A program made the position numbers and the translations under genes. A stretch of 64,000 bases of DNA, taken from positions 248,001 to 312,000 of the forward strand of contig NZ_JAKCFB010000004.1 of the NCBI RefSeq assembly GCF_024198235.1. Reading direction: 5' to 3'. Under the pieces are notes generated by a model. The model saw nothing but the letters and a program-made list of their open reading frames with translations. It was not told the origin of the DNA and searched no databases. Positions 1 through 8,086 of the stretch are shown in pieces. The DNA is from Myxococcus dinghuensis (lineage in GTDB: Bacteria > Myxococcota > Myxococcia > Myxococcales > Myxococcaceae). Position 1 is the first letter of the stretch. Each line of letters opens with the position of its first letter.

Positions 1-2
1 TG

Positions 3-1349
3 CGCATCGACACGCGGAGCCTGGAGCGCGCGCTCGTCGAGCCCGGCTACGCGATGCCGTTCGAGCTCTTCGACATGAACGACGGCATGCCCGGGGGCGC
101 GCAGCAGGTCCGCCCCATGCCCTCGCTGGTGGAGGGCGGCGACGGGCGGCTGTGGTTCGCCTCCACCAACGGCCTGGGCGTCATCGACCCGGCGACCCTC
201 CACCGCAACCCCGTGGCGCCGCCCGTGGAGCTCCGCGCCCTCATCGCCGGCGAGCAGGTCCATCCTCCCACCGGCACGGTCCAGCTCCCGCCGCGCACGC
301 GCGACCTGCGCATCACCTACAGCGCGCTGGCCCTGGGGATGCCGGAGCGCGTCTCCTTCCGCTACCGGCTCCTGGGACTGGACGACGGCTGGCAGGACCC
401 TGGGGCGCGGCGCGAGGCCATCTACACGAACCTGGGGCCGGGGACGTACCGCTTCGAGGTCATCGCCGCCAACGAGGACGGCGTCTGGAACATGGAGGGC
501 GCCTCCCTCTCGTTCGAGATCGCTCCGACCTTCGTGCAGTCGCGCGGGTTCGTGGTGCTCTGTGGGGTCGTGGCGCTGCTGGCGCTGTGGTGCCTCTACG
601 TCTTGAGGATGTGGCAGGTGACCCGGCGGCTGCGCATGCGCCTGGAGGAGCGCCACGGCGAGCGCGAGCGCATCGCCCGCGAGCTGCACGACACGCTGCT
701 CCAAGACATCCAGGCGCTGGTGCTCCATGTCCACCTGGCCATGTCGCGGCTGTCCGCCGGCTCGGTCCGCGACGACCTCCAACGGGCGCTGGACCGCGCC
801 GACGACACGCTCGCGCAAGGCAGGGACCGCGTCGCCACGCTGCGCGCCGCCAACGACAGCCAGTTGGACCTCCCGCTCGCGCTCCAGACGCTGGGCATGG
901 AGCTGAGCGAGAACGGCGGGCCGGACTTCCGCTTCGGCCTCCAGGGGGCGGTGGGCGCGGTGGATCCGCTGGTCGCCGACGAGCTCTATCACCTGGGCCG
1001 CGAGGCCCTGTCCAATGCCTATGCCCACTCGCGTGCCCGCCTGGTGGAGGTGAACCTGGTCTTCGGCGACAGGTCCCTGCTGCTGGAGGTGCGTGACGAC
1101 GGCCAGGGCATCGACGCGGAGGTGCTGCACAAGGGCGGCCGCGCGGGACACTGGGGCCTGCGAGGCATGCGCGAGCGCGCGCAGAAGCTGGAGGGCCACT
1201 TCGACCTCCGGAGCGACCCGGGACAGGGCACCGTCATCACCGTCACGGTGAGCGCCCGCCGCGCCTACCTGCGCAACGCCCGCGGCTGGAGGCGCCTCTT
1301 CCAGCGGCCGGGGCCAGGTCGACAAGGCGGAGGCCCCCACGTAGCGTGA
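3..1349 (+). CDS. Sensor histidine kinase, C-terminal part (partial, 5' end outside window)
   Basis: The frame is open from base 3 with no start in context, so the N-terminus lies upstream of the window. About 448 residues are visible. The first part reads like the end of a two-component-regulator beta-propeller (VEGGDGRLWFAS, NGLGVIDP). A Y_Y_Y domain follows (FRYRLLGLDDGW, LGPGTYRFEV). One transmembrane helix at about 540-610 separates this sensor region from a coiled linker. The HisKA_3 dimerisation box RELHDTLLQ carries the phospho-accepting His. An HATPase_c domain has the N box near 1000, DDGQGID and GHWGLRGMRERA. This is the NarL/LuxR-partner class of hybrid periplasmic-sensing kinase, so its partner regulator should be a LuxR-type response regulator; none is seen in the window. 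The family call is firm; the ligand is unknown. Confidence 0.92.
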   Translation, partial: RIDTRSLERALVEPGYAMPFELFDMNDGMPGGAQQVRPMPSLVEGGDGRLWFASTNGLGVIDPATLHRNPVAPPVELRALIAGEQVHPPTGTVQLPPRTRDLRITYSALALGMPERVSFRYRLLGLDDGWQDPGARREAIYTNLGPGTYRFEVIAANEDGVWNMEGASLSFEIAPTFVQSRGFVVLCGVVALLALWCLYVLRMWQVTRRLRMRLEERHGERERIARELHDTLLQDIQALVLHVHLAMSRLSAGSVRDDLQRALDRADDTLAQGRDRVATLRAANDSQLDLPLALQTLGMELSENGGPDFRFGLQGAVGAVDPLVADELYHLGREALSNAYAHSRARLVEVNLVFGDRSLLLEVRDDGQGIDAEVLHKGGRAGHWGLRGMRERAQKLEGHFDLRSDPGQGTVITVTVSARRAYLRNARGWRRLFQRPGPGRQGGGPHVA

Positions 1350-1401
1350 GGCTTCACGACGGACGCCCGCCTCGCGCGCGTCCGGGTCCAGGAGCCAAAC
1401 G

Positions 1402-3285
1402 ATGCGCGGACGTCGGCGGGGTCTTCTGTGCATGGGGGTGGTGATGACGCTCGGGATGACGTCCTCGGTCCACGCGCAGACACCCGCGTCCGCCCTGGTG
1501 GGGCCGGTGCTCGTCAACGCCGAGGCCCGCGCGGGGCTGGACCTGTCGGGCCCGTGGCACTGGTCCGTGGACCCGTACCGAGACGGACTGGCGGGTTTCC
1601 ACGGCGCCGAGGCCGGCCCCGGCCACCGCCGCTACGACGAGGTCGACGTGGACGCGGTGACGCGGGAACACCCCACGGCGCTCTACGAATACGACATGCG
1701 CCGCTCCCCCGTGGTGCACCTGCCCTCGTCGTGGCTGACGCACGACGCGACGATGCGCTACTACGACGGGCTCGTCTGGTACCAGCGCACCTTCACCTTC
1801 CGGAAGGCGCCGGGCCAGCGCGCCTTCCTGCGCTTCGGCGCGGCCGACTACCTGACGCGGGTGTACCTCAACGGCAAGCCCCTGGGGCAACACGAGGGAG
1901 GCTTCACACCGTTCGCCTTCGAGGTGACCGAGCACCTGCGCGACGGAGAGAACCAGGTCACCGTGGGCGTCGACTCCACGCGCTCCGCGGACTCCGTGCC
2001 CCCCACCGTCACGGACTGGGAGACGTACGGCGGCATCACCCGACCGGTGAGGCTGGTGTCGACGCCCGCGACCTACGTCGACGACGCCTGGGTCCGGCTC
2101 GGCGCCAACCAACGCCTCCTCGCCACGGTGAGGCTGCGCGGCCCGGGCGCCGGAGGATGCCCGGTGCGCGTGCGCATCCCCGCCCTCGGCCTGACGCTGG
2201 CGGGAGAGACGGCGGCGGACGGGAGCTGGACGGGCGCGGTGCCGGAGCCGCGGGCGCTGAAGCGCTGGAGCCCCGAAGCCCCCACGCTCTACGACGTGGT
2301 GGTGGCGGCGGGAGACGACACGCTCGTGGACCGGGTCGGCTTCCGGACCCTGGCCGTGAAGGGGCACGACATCCTGCTCAATGGCAAGCCCCTCTTCCTG
2401 CGCGGCATCAGCCTCCACGAGGAGGAGCCCGGCCGCCAGCCCACGCGCGCGATGACGCCCGCCGCGGCGCGGGCCCTGCTGGGCGAGGTGAAGTCCGGGC
2501 TGAACGGGAACTTCGTGCGGCTGGCCCACTACCCGCACTCGGAGGTGATGACGCGCATGGCGGACGAGCTGGGCCTGCTCGTGTGGAGCGAGATTCCCGT
2601 CTACTGGCGCGTCAACTTCGCCCGGGCGGAGACGCTGACGACGGCGCGGCGGATGTTGGCGGAGAACCTCCTGCGCGACCGCAACCGTGCCTCCATCGCC
2701 TTCTGGAGCGTGGCCAACGAGACGCCCCCGGGCGAGGCGCGGGATGCCTTCCTCGCCCAGCTCGCGCGGGACGTGCGTGAGCTGGACGACACGCGCCTGG
2801 TCACCGCCGCGCTGCTCATCGACCGCGTCCAGGAGCAGGGCCGCCCGGTGATGGTGGTGAAGGACCCGCTGGTGCGCCACCTCGACGTGGCGGCGGTGAA
2901 CACCTACAACGGCTGGTACTCCGACGACGCCCTGTCGTCGCTGCCGGACATCGGCTGGCGCAACGACACGGGCAAGCCGCTCATCTTCTCCGAGTTCGGC
3001 GCGGATGCCCTCGCGGGCTTCCACGAGCCGGAGCGCATGCGGAAGTTCTCCGAGGAGTACCAGGCCGAGTACCACCGCCAGACGTTGGCGATGAGCGAAC
3101 GCATCCCGTCCCTCCGAGGGCTGTCGCCCTGGGTGCTCAAGGACTTCCGCTCCCCACGGCGCCAGCACCCCGTCTACCAGCAGGGCTGGAACCGCAAGGG
3201 CCTCATCTCCGAGACAGGGCAACGCAAGCAGGCGTTCGAGGTGCTCGCCGAGCACTACCGGAAGCTCGCGGCCCAAGGGCGCTGA
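1402..3285 (+). CDS. Exported glycoside hydrolase family 2 (beta-glucuronidase/galactosidase-like)
   Basis: 627 residues. A Sec-type leader (about residues 1-26, ending SSVHAQ) indicates export. The jelly-roll sugar-binding domain comes first (WYQRTFTF, VYLNGKPLGQHEGGFTPFAFEVT). An immunoglobulin-like domain follows, then a TIM barrel from about residue 320 (LNGKPLFLRGISLHEEE). The acid/base Glu lies in SVANETP (about residue 441) and the nucleophile Glu in FSEFGAD (about residue 531). Both are where GH2 enzymes carry them. The overall size matches beta-glucuronidase rather than the 1000-residue LacZ type. It starts 52 bases after the kinase gene, so the two could be cotranscribed. The exact sugar specificity cannot be read from the sequence. 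A role in degrading polysaccharide or glycoconjugates outside the cytoplasm is inferred. Confidence 0.9.
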   Translation: MRGRRRGLLCMGVVMTLGMTSSVHAQTPASALVGPVLVNAEARAGLDLSGPWHWSVDPYRDGLAGFHGAEAGPGHRRYDEVDVDAVTREHPTALYEYDMRRSPVVHLPSSWLTHDATMRYYDGLVWYQRTFTFRKAPGQRAFLRFGAADYLTRVYLNGKPLGQHEGGFTPFAFEVTEHLRDGENQVTVGVDSTRSADSVPPTVTDWETYGGITRPVRLVSTPATYVDDAWVRLGANQRLLATVRLRGPGAGGCPVRVRIPALGLTLAGETAADGSWTGAVPEPRALKRWSPEAPTLYDVVVAAGDDTLVDRVGFRTLAVKGHDILLNGKPLFLRGISLHEEEPGRQPTRAMTPAAARALLGEVKSGLNGNFVRLAHYPHSEVMTRMADELGLLVWSEIPVYWRVNFARAETLTTARRMLAENLLRDRNRASIAFWSVANETPPGEARDAFLAQLARDVRELDDTRLVTAALLIDRVQEQGRPVMVVKDPLVRHLDVAAVNTYNGWYSDDALSSLPDIGWRNDTGKPLIFSEFGADALAGFHEPERMRKFSEEYQAEYHRQTLAMSERIPSLRGLSPWVLKDFRSPRRQHPVYQQGWNRKGLISETGQRKQAFEVLAEHYRKLAAQGR

Positions 3286-3614
3286 GGCGGGCGGGACGAC
3301 CGCGGCGGAGCCCTCGACGGGCGCCCCACCGCGCATCACGACGCCGTCACAGGCAGACGCACTGGCCTCTCACGACGATGTAGGCGCCCCCACAGGAGCC
3401 CCCTCAGTCGGGCACCACCGACGCGTCGGTCGGCGCGGAGGGGCCCCTGCGGCGCGCACGCCAGCCCCGAACGACACGGCGCCCCCCAGCACTCCGGCAA
3501 GGATGACTTGCTTCGTGTTCGACGCCCAGGCAGACATGCCGCGCATCGGCATGACGGGCGGATGGCCGGCGCCCATCACCGACCTCCCCCCTCCACGGGG
3601 GCAACCCGACGACC
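3286..3614. other. Intergenic stretch, no recognisable gene
   Basis: About 330 bases lie between the GH2 gene and the M3-peptidase remnant. Short open frames occur on both strands, but none has a plausible ribosome binding site, signal peptide or family motif. If the remnant was once a full peptidase gene, this stretch may hold its decayed or replaced upstream part, but I cannot recognise peptidase sequence here. Confidence 0.5.
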
Positions 3615-3957
3615 TCACGGGAGCGCGACACGCTGAAACAGCTCGGCGCCCCCGAGGCGGTGGGCATGCGCTTCCGGATGCCCCACTTCGGGCATGTGTT
3701 CTCGAGCAACGCGTACGCCGCGGGCTACTCCACCTATCTCTGGGCGGACGTGCTCGCCGCGGACGCCTTCGAGGCCTTCCGCGGGGCCCGGCGGCTGAAT
3801 GACCCCACCGTGGCGGCGCGGCTGCGCGCGCACGTGCTCTCCGTGGGCAACACCGTGGACCCGTTCGAGGGCTACCGCGGGTTCCGGGGCCGGGAGGCGA
3901 CCCCCGGCGCGCTGATGCGCGAGCGCGGCCTCCAGGAGCTCACCGCGCCCGCTCCTG
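3615..3957 (+). pseudogene. C-terminal remnant of an M3-family oligopeptidase (Dcp/OpdA-like)
   Basis: About 110 codons in one frame match the end of M3 peptidases: LGAPEAVGMRFRMPHF, then YAAGYSTYLWADVLAADAF, then GYRGFRGREATPGALMRERG. Intact family members are about 680-720 residues and carry an HEXXH zinc site well before this region. That site and everything N-terminal to it are missing here. There is no ribosome binding site before the first usable start (GTG at 3660). The frame has no stop of its own at the family's natural C-terminus. It runs on into antisense of the next gene, although a TGA lies one frame away at about 3955. I read this as a decayed fragment left by deletion. It overlaps the end of the converging hydrolase gene. 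Confidence 0.75.
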
Positions 3958-5040
3958 ACGCACCAGCCACGCGGAGATGGCGCGCTCGCACGTCGCTCGG
4001 CGGTCCAGGAAGGCGAAGTGCCCGCTGTCCACCTCCACGGAGGTGGCCAGCGCGCCCAGGCGCTCGACGTACGCGCGCACCTCGCTCGTGGGCATCATCG
4101 AATCGCCGCGCCCCTGGACGACGAGCGTGGGGACCCGGGGCACGGGCGCCGAGGGCAGCGCGCCCGAGACGAGCACGAGCCCCCGGAGCTCGAGGCCCGG
4201 GGGCATGGCGCGCGCGGCCAGCACGCTCGCGCCCACGCCACCATTCGACAAGCCAGAGAGGTAGACGCGGCGGATACCCTGGCTCGCGAGCCAGGCGAGC
4301 GTCGCATCCAGCGTCCGCGCGCCATCCGCCCCCCACCATCTCCCGGTGGGGCCCACGGAGGGACAGACGGTGAGCGCGGAGATGGCGCGCGCGGCCTGGG
4401 CCATCTGCCAGCAATACACCGCGAAGTTGCCGGCGAAGCCATGCAGGAAGACGACGGCGACCCGGGGTGGCGCCCGCCCCTGGGGTGGAATCACCACGGC
4501 GTCGAAGTCGTCGGGCGACTGGAGCCCCAGGTAGGTGGCGATAGCGGGAGTCTCGTAGGCCCCCGTGGCCCCGTCGATGCGGTCGAACGCCGTGCGCAGC
4601 GTCGTCAGGAGGTCCCCGGCATCCCTCGCGGGCAGCCGCCCCGTCAGCAGCAGCAGGTGCGCGGCCACCAGGGTGCCGTCCCGCTCCGAGACGAGCCGGT
4701 TCAGCCAGCGGCCCCGCCCCGTCTCCAGGCGCACGGTCCGCACCGGCCCCTGCCCCACCCACGCCACGCGAAACAACGCCACCAGCACGAGCAACCCCAC
4801 GCCGCCGCGCGTCAGGCCCCGCCACCGTCGCCAGCGCCGCGTGAGCAGCCCGGCCGCCACGAGCAGCCCGCCCACCGCGTACACATGGCCAGACGGTGAG
4901 GCCCCCAGGTAGAGGGCCTCCCCCATCACCAGGACGGCGAGCGGCGACAGCACGAGCCCGAGCACGAACGCCCACCCGCCCTGGGCGCCACACGGACGCG
5001 AAACGGGAGCCGCCACCGGCTTGTCGAGGACCTGGAGCAT
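3940..5040 (-). CDS. Membrane-anchored alpha/beta hydrolase
   Basis: 366 residues from the ATG at 5040. An upstream in-frame extension of 93 codons exists, but its composition is atypical (AT-richer, no family signal), so it was not used. The N-terminal third has three or four hydrophobic helices (GWAFVLGLVLSPLAVLVMGE, YAVGGLLVAAGLL, GVGLLVLVALFRVAW), so the protein should sit in the inner membrane. The catalytic domain has the oxyanion stretch VVFLHGFAGN, the nucleophile elbow GLSNGG, an acid in VQGRGDSMMP and the His in DSGHFAF. That completes a Ser-Asp-His triad. The substrate is not predictable. It converges with the peptidase remnant and is divergent from the exported hydrolase at 5452. 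Confidence 0.85.
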   Translation of the reverse strand: MLQVLDKPVAAPVSRPCGAQGGWAFVLGLVLSPLAVLVMGEALYLGASPSGHVYAVGGLLVAAGLLTRRWRRWRGLTRGGVGLLVLVALFRVAWVGQGPVRTVRLETGRGRWLNRLVSERDGTLVAAHLLLLTGRLPARDAGDLLTTLRTAFDRIDGATGAYETPAIATYLGLQSPDDFDAVVIPPQGRAPPRVAVVFLHGFAGNFAVYCWQMAQAARAISALTVCPSVGPTGRWWGADGARTLDATLAWLASQGIRRVYLSGLSNGGVGASVLAARAMPPGLELRGLVLVSGALPSAPVPRVPTLVVQGRGDSMMPTSEVRAYVERLGALATSVEVDSGHFAFLDRRATCERAISAWLVRQERAR

Positions 5041-5451
5041 GTCCCCCAGGTTGCATCGCGACCTGAGGCCTCGAGGGTTCCACGCACCCCAGCGGTCGGA
5101 AGCCGCCCGTGAACGGCCGCGTCGTCCATGGAGGCGGCGCACGGAAGACACACGCGCTGACGACTCGACAACCACGCATGAGCCGCGTGCCATTCCGCTG
5201 CGCGAAACATTCACAAACACCCAGACATGTTTCGCATCGCGGAAGCAAAACAGCAAAACGAGATATCCATCCAAATCACCATAGACAAGAACCCATGCCG
5301 GGCGCTTAATGACTCTCAACGAGCCAGATGAGCATCACGATGGCTCGTCTCAACCGTTGTTCAACGACAGCGCGGCGCGTCGACGACTCTCCTGGGCGAG
5401 AGCCGGGGACGCGCGTCCGCGCGGTCATCCCCTGAACGAGGAGAAGGCACG
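5041..5451. promoter_or_regulatory. Divergent promoter region with inverted repeats
   Basis: About 410 bases between two divergent hydrolase genes. The part from about 5190 to 5300 is clearly AT-richer than its surroundings, as expected of a promoter region. It contains a perfect 9-bp inverted repeat, GCGAAACAT at 5202-5210 and ATGTTTCGC at 5227-5235, with a 16-base spacer. A second pair, CGAGCCA and TGGCTCG, lies near 5319-5346. Either could be an operator or a hairpin in the leader RNA. No -10/-35 or -24/-12 element could be placed with confidence. Confidence 0.45.
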
Positions 5452-6324
5452 ATGATGAAGACGGGTTCGAAGTTCCTGATGGGCGTGGTCCTCACCCTGG
5501 CCTGGGCGTCCACCGCGGGAGCGCAGAGCAGCTTCACGGCGACCTACCGCGGCGGCAGCGGCACGCTGTGCGGCACGACGTACAACATCCGCGGCCAGGA
5601 GCCGACGGCCTCCGGGAAGTACCCGGTGTTCATCTACACGGTGGGCACCACGGAGCAGTACGACCACTCGTCGGCGCTGGCGGCGGTGGAGGAGATGGCG
5701 TCGCGTGGCTATGTCGCGGCGACGGTGGAGTACGAGAACGCCACGTTCGGCTCGTGCACCACCATCAACAGCCGCGCCAAGTGCACCTATGACGGGAGCC
5801 GGTCCACCAGCGCGCTCGCCACGCTGTGCGCGCGCGCGAAGGCAGACTGCTCCAAGGGCGTCGTCGTGGCGGGCTTCAGCCAAGGCTCGGTCATGGCCAT
5901 GCTCGCCAAGAACCACGACTCGCGCGTCCAGGCCGCCTACGCCCTGGGCGCGGGCGTCCAATACTCCATCTACGACCTGCGCTCCTGCGTCGCCAACGGC
6001 AACCGCACCCTGCCCAGCAACCGCCTGCGCGTGGTGAACGGCGAACAGGATGGCTTCGTGGGCCCCACCGAGGCCCTGGTCCGCGCGCAGAACACGGAGA
6101 CCACCGGCTACTCCTGCCCGCTGGCCACCAGCTGCCTCCAGAGCAACGGCAGCGGCTGGTACATCATCAAGGACATCCAGGTCGGCGACCTCCAGGCCGA
6201 CCACTGCTACATGCGCACGGGCACCTGCGTCGGGCTGCTGCTGGACACCACCTGGCGCTACGGCACCGACCCCTGGTCCCTGCGCACCAACCTCAACTGG
6301 CTGACCCAGTTCACCACCCCCTGA
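5452..6324 (+). CDS. Secreted alpha/beta hydrolase (esterase/cutinase-like)
   Basis: 290 residues with a strong Shine-Dalgarno (AGGAGAAGG) before ATGATG at 5452. A Sec signal peptide covers about residues 1-25 (FLMGVVLTLAWASTAGAQ). The mature enzyme has the nucleophile elbow GFSQGS, a likely acid in NGEQDGFVGP and a His in ADHCYM. It also has at least eight Cys residues, suggesting disulphides and an extracellular location. Size and the GFSQG elbow recall small secreted esterases, cutinases and acetyl xylan esterases, but I cannot choose a substrate. It stands alone between two regulatory-looking intergenic regions. Confidence 0.82.
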   Translation: MMKTGSKFLMGVVLTLAWASTAGAQSSFTATYRGGSGTLCGTTYNIRGQEPTASGKYPVFIYTVGTTEQYDHSSALAAVEEMASRGYVAATVEYENATFGSCTTINSRAKCTYDGSRSTSALATLCARAKADCSKGVVVAGFSQGSVMAMLAKNHDSRVQAAYALGAGVQYSIYDLRSCVANGNRTLPSNRLRVVNGEQDGFVGPTEALVRAQNTETTGYSCPLATSCLQSNGSGWYIIKDIQVGDLQADHCYMRTGTCVGLLLDTTWRYGTDPWSLRTNLNWLTQFTTP

Positions 6325-6356
6325 AGTCCCCGCCGCCTCCGTCCCCCTTGACAAAA

Positions 6357-6400
6357 CGGCGACTCAATCACACGATTCAATCGCTTGATTGAAGTCGCCG
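6357..6400. terminator. Long hairpin after the secreted hydrolase; terminator-like on the minus strand
   Basis: The left arm CGGCGACTCAATCA (6357-6370) pairs with TTGATTGAAGTCGCCG (6385-6400), with one bulged base and a 14-base loop. Read on the minus strand, the stem is followed by TTTTGTC, the shape of an intrinsic terminator. On the plus strand there is no U tract. It lies 32 bases after the hydrolase stop, so it may also protect that transcript's 3' end. Confidence 0.6.
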
Positions 6401-6424
6401 ATCACGGGCCGGGGTCCGCGGACA

Positions 6425-6602
6425 TGACGTCCTCCTGAATGCCTCTCACCTCAGGCAATGCCTGACACGGGAGACGTGTGTCTCGACGGTCCAGAAGCCT
6501 GCCATCGCCGTTCGATGTCAGGCTTCTCGCGATGGGCGAATGACAGAAAAACATGTGTCGGGTGTTCGACACGTCGAACCTGTCGTTCGGAGGTCCCACG
6601 CC
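6425..6602 (+). promoter_or_regulatory. Upstream region of Tat hydrolase: hairpin plus palindromic operator candidate
   Basis: Two structures precede the hydrolase gene. One is AGAAGCCTG (6493-6501) with CAGGCTTCT (6519-6527), a perfect 9-bp stem with a 17-base loop. The other is GTTCGAC-AC-GTCGAAC at 6564-6579, a 7+7 palindrome with a 2-base centre. The palindrome lies 24 bases before the start codon, where a dimeric repressor would block transcription or translation. Its core, TCGACACGTCGAA, occurs again at 20502-20514 in another promoter region. Confidence 0.5.
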
Positions 6603-7943
6603 ATGAATCACTCACTGAATCGTCGCTCCCTGCTTCGCGCCGGACTGGGCATCACCGGAGGGCTGGCGCTCCTGCGCGCGGCGCCCGCCACCGCGGCGCC
6701 CCCCGTCGTCACGAGCGCGCCGACGGCCGACCCGCAGCCGCGTCCCTGGTGGGAGCTGGGGTTGATGTCGGACCCCGTCATGGAGAACCAGTTGCTGCAC
6801 TTCCTGGCCGCGACGTACAGCGCCCAGGCGGACATCGGCGAGGTGCTGGACACCGCGCACCGCATCGTCCCGGGAGACGACTGGAGCTGGCCCACCGAGT
6901 GGGTGAGCACGGCGGACCGGCTCGCGGGGATGGCCGACGCGAGCCTGGCGCGCAACCACCGCATCAGCGCGGGCCAGGCGCTGCTGCGCTCGGCCAACTA
7001 CTACCGCGCCGCGCTCATCCACCACCCCGACCCGTCACACCCCAGCGTGCTGGAGACGGGCCGCAAGGCGGTGGCCGCGTACGACCGGGCGTTGGTGTTG
7101 CTGCGAATCCCCGCCGTGCCCGTGCGGATTCCGTACGAGCGCACCACCCTGCCCGGCTACTTCTTCCGCTCGCCCCACGCGCGAGGCCACGCGCCCCTGT
7201 TCATCTTCCACCAGGGGCGTGACGCGTGGCCGGAGGAGTCCAAGTACGTCATCGACGCGGCGATGGAGCGCGGCTACCACTGCCTCATCGTCCACGCGCC
7301 GGGGCAGGGCATGGCGGTGCGCGCGCAGCACCTGGCCTTCCGCCCGGACTGGGAGAAGGTCGTCACGCCCGTCATCGACTTCGCGGTGCGCATCGCGGGC
7401 GTGGATTCGCGGCGCATCGCGCTGCTGGGCTGGAGCATGGGCGGGGCGCTCGTGCCGCGCGCCGCGGCGTTCGAGCGGCGAATCAAGCTGCTGATTCCCA
7501 ACCCGGGCGTGCTGGACTGGGGCCAGTCGATGTTCGAGCAGTTCAACGCCCTGTTCCCGGAGCTGATGCCCCTGCTGGAGGAGGCTCCGGCGGCCTTCGA
7601 CGCGGCCATGGCGGAGCTGATGGCGCAGGTGTTCCTGTACCGCTGGTACATGCGCGACTCCATGTCCAAGCATGGCGCGAGCTCGCCGTCGGACCTGATG
7701 TTCAAGCTGCGCGAGTTCACCAACGTCCCCACCGTGCAGCGCATCCGCTGCCGCACGCTCGTCATGGACGGCACCGAGGAGGCCTACTCCGGCGGACAGG
7801 CGCGCAAGCTCTTCGATGCCCTGACGTGCCCGAAGGACTACCTGCTCTTCACGGAGGAGGACACCGGCCTCCTGCATTGCCAGGAGGCGGCCCAGGCCGT
7901 CGCCAACCACCGCATGTTCGATTGGGTGGACGAGTACCTCTGA
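6603..7943 (+). CDS. Tat-exported alpha/beta hydrolase (FrsA/DHPON-hydrolase-like)
   Basis: 446 residues from the ATG at 6603, chosen because CGGAGGT lies 8 bases upstream and because this start exposes a twin-arginine leader (NRRSLLRAG, then a hydrophobic run ending about residue 33). An in-frame start 63 bases earlier would bury the leader. A helical N-terminal cap domain of about 170 residues precedes the hydrolase core: FIFHQGRDAWPEES, elbow GWSMGG, acid in VMDGTEEAYSGG and His in GLLHCQEAA. Large N-terminal caps of this kind are seen in 2,6-dihydroxypseudooxynicotine hydrolase and fungal FUS2-like enzymes, which cleave C-C or ester bonds. That comparison is from memory of the family, and the substrate is unknown. 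Tat export suggests folding before transport. Confidence 0.85.
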   Translation: MNHSLNRRSLLRAGLGITGGLALLRAAPATAAPPVVTSAPTADPQPRPWWELGLMSDPVMENQLLHFLAATYSAQADIGEVLDTAHRIVPGDDWSWPTEWVSTADRLAGMADASLARNHRISAGQALLRSANYYRAALIHHPDPSHPSVLETGRKAVAAYDRALVLLRIPAVPVRIPYERTTLPGYFFRSPHARGHAPLFIFHQGRDAWPEESKYVIDAAMERGYHCLIVHAPGQGMAVRAQHLAFRPDWEKVVTPVIDFAVRIAGVDSRRIALLGWSMGGALVPRAAAFERRIKLLIPNPGVLDWGQSMFEQFNALFPELMPLLEEAPAAFDAAMAELMAQVFLYRWYMRDSMSKHGASSPSDLMFKLREFTNVPTVQRIRCRTLVMDGTEEAYSGGQARKLFDALTCPKDYLLFTEEDTGLLHCQEAAQAVANHRMFDWVDEYL

Positions 7944-8086
7944 GGCCCTCGCGGCGACGCGAGCGCGGCGGTCGACACCGACGTCGTCCTGGAATCCTTG
8001 GCACTCATTGAATCTTTTCCGACGACTTCCGTCAGTGGGGGCTCTTCGCGAAATGCCGGGCCGGCGGCATCCCCCAGGAGTCGTAC

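Noticed and set aside
5041..5319. N-terminal extension of the membrane hydrolase to 459 residues
   Set aside because: The extension crosses an AT-rich promoter-like region with inverted repeats and has unlike composition. The start at 5040 directly precedes the membrane segments.
7990..8030. Possible sigma-54 promoter (TTGGCACTCATTGAAT) before the CARDB gene
   Set aside because: The -24 GG half is acceptable, but the -12 GC dinucleotide is missing at the required distance.
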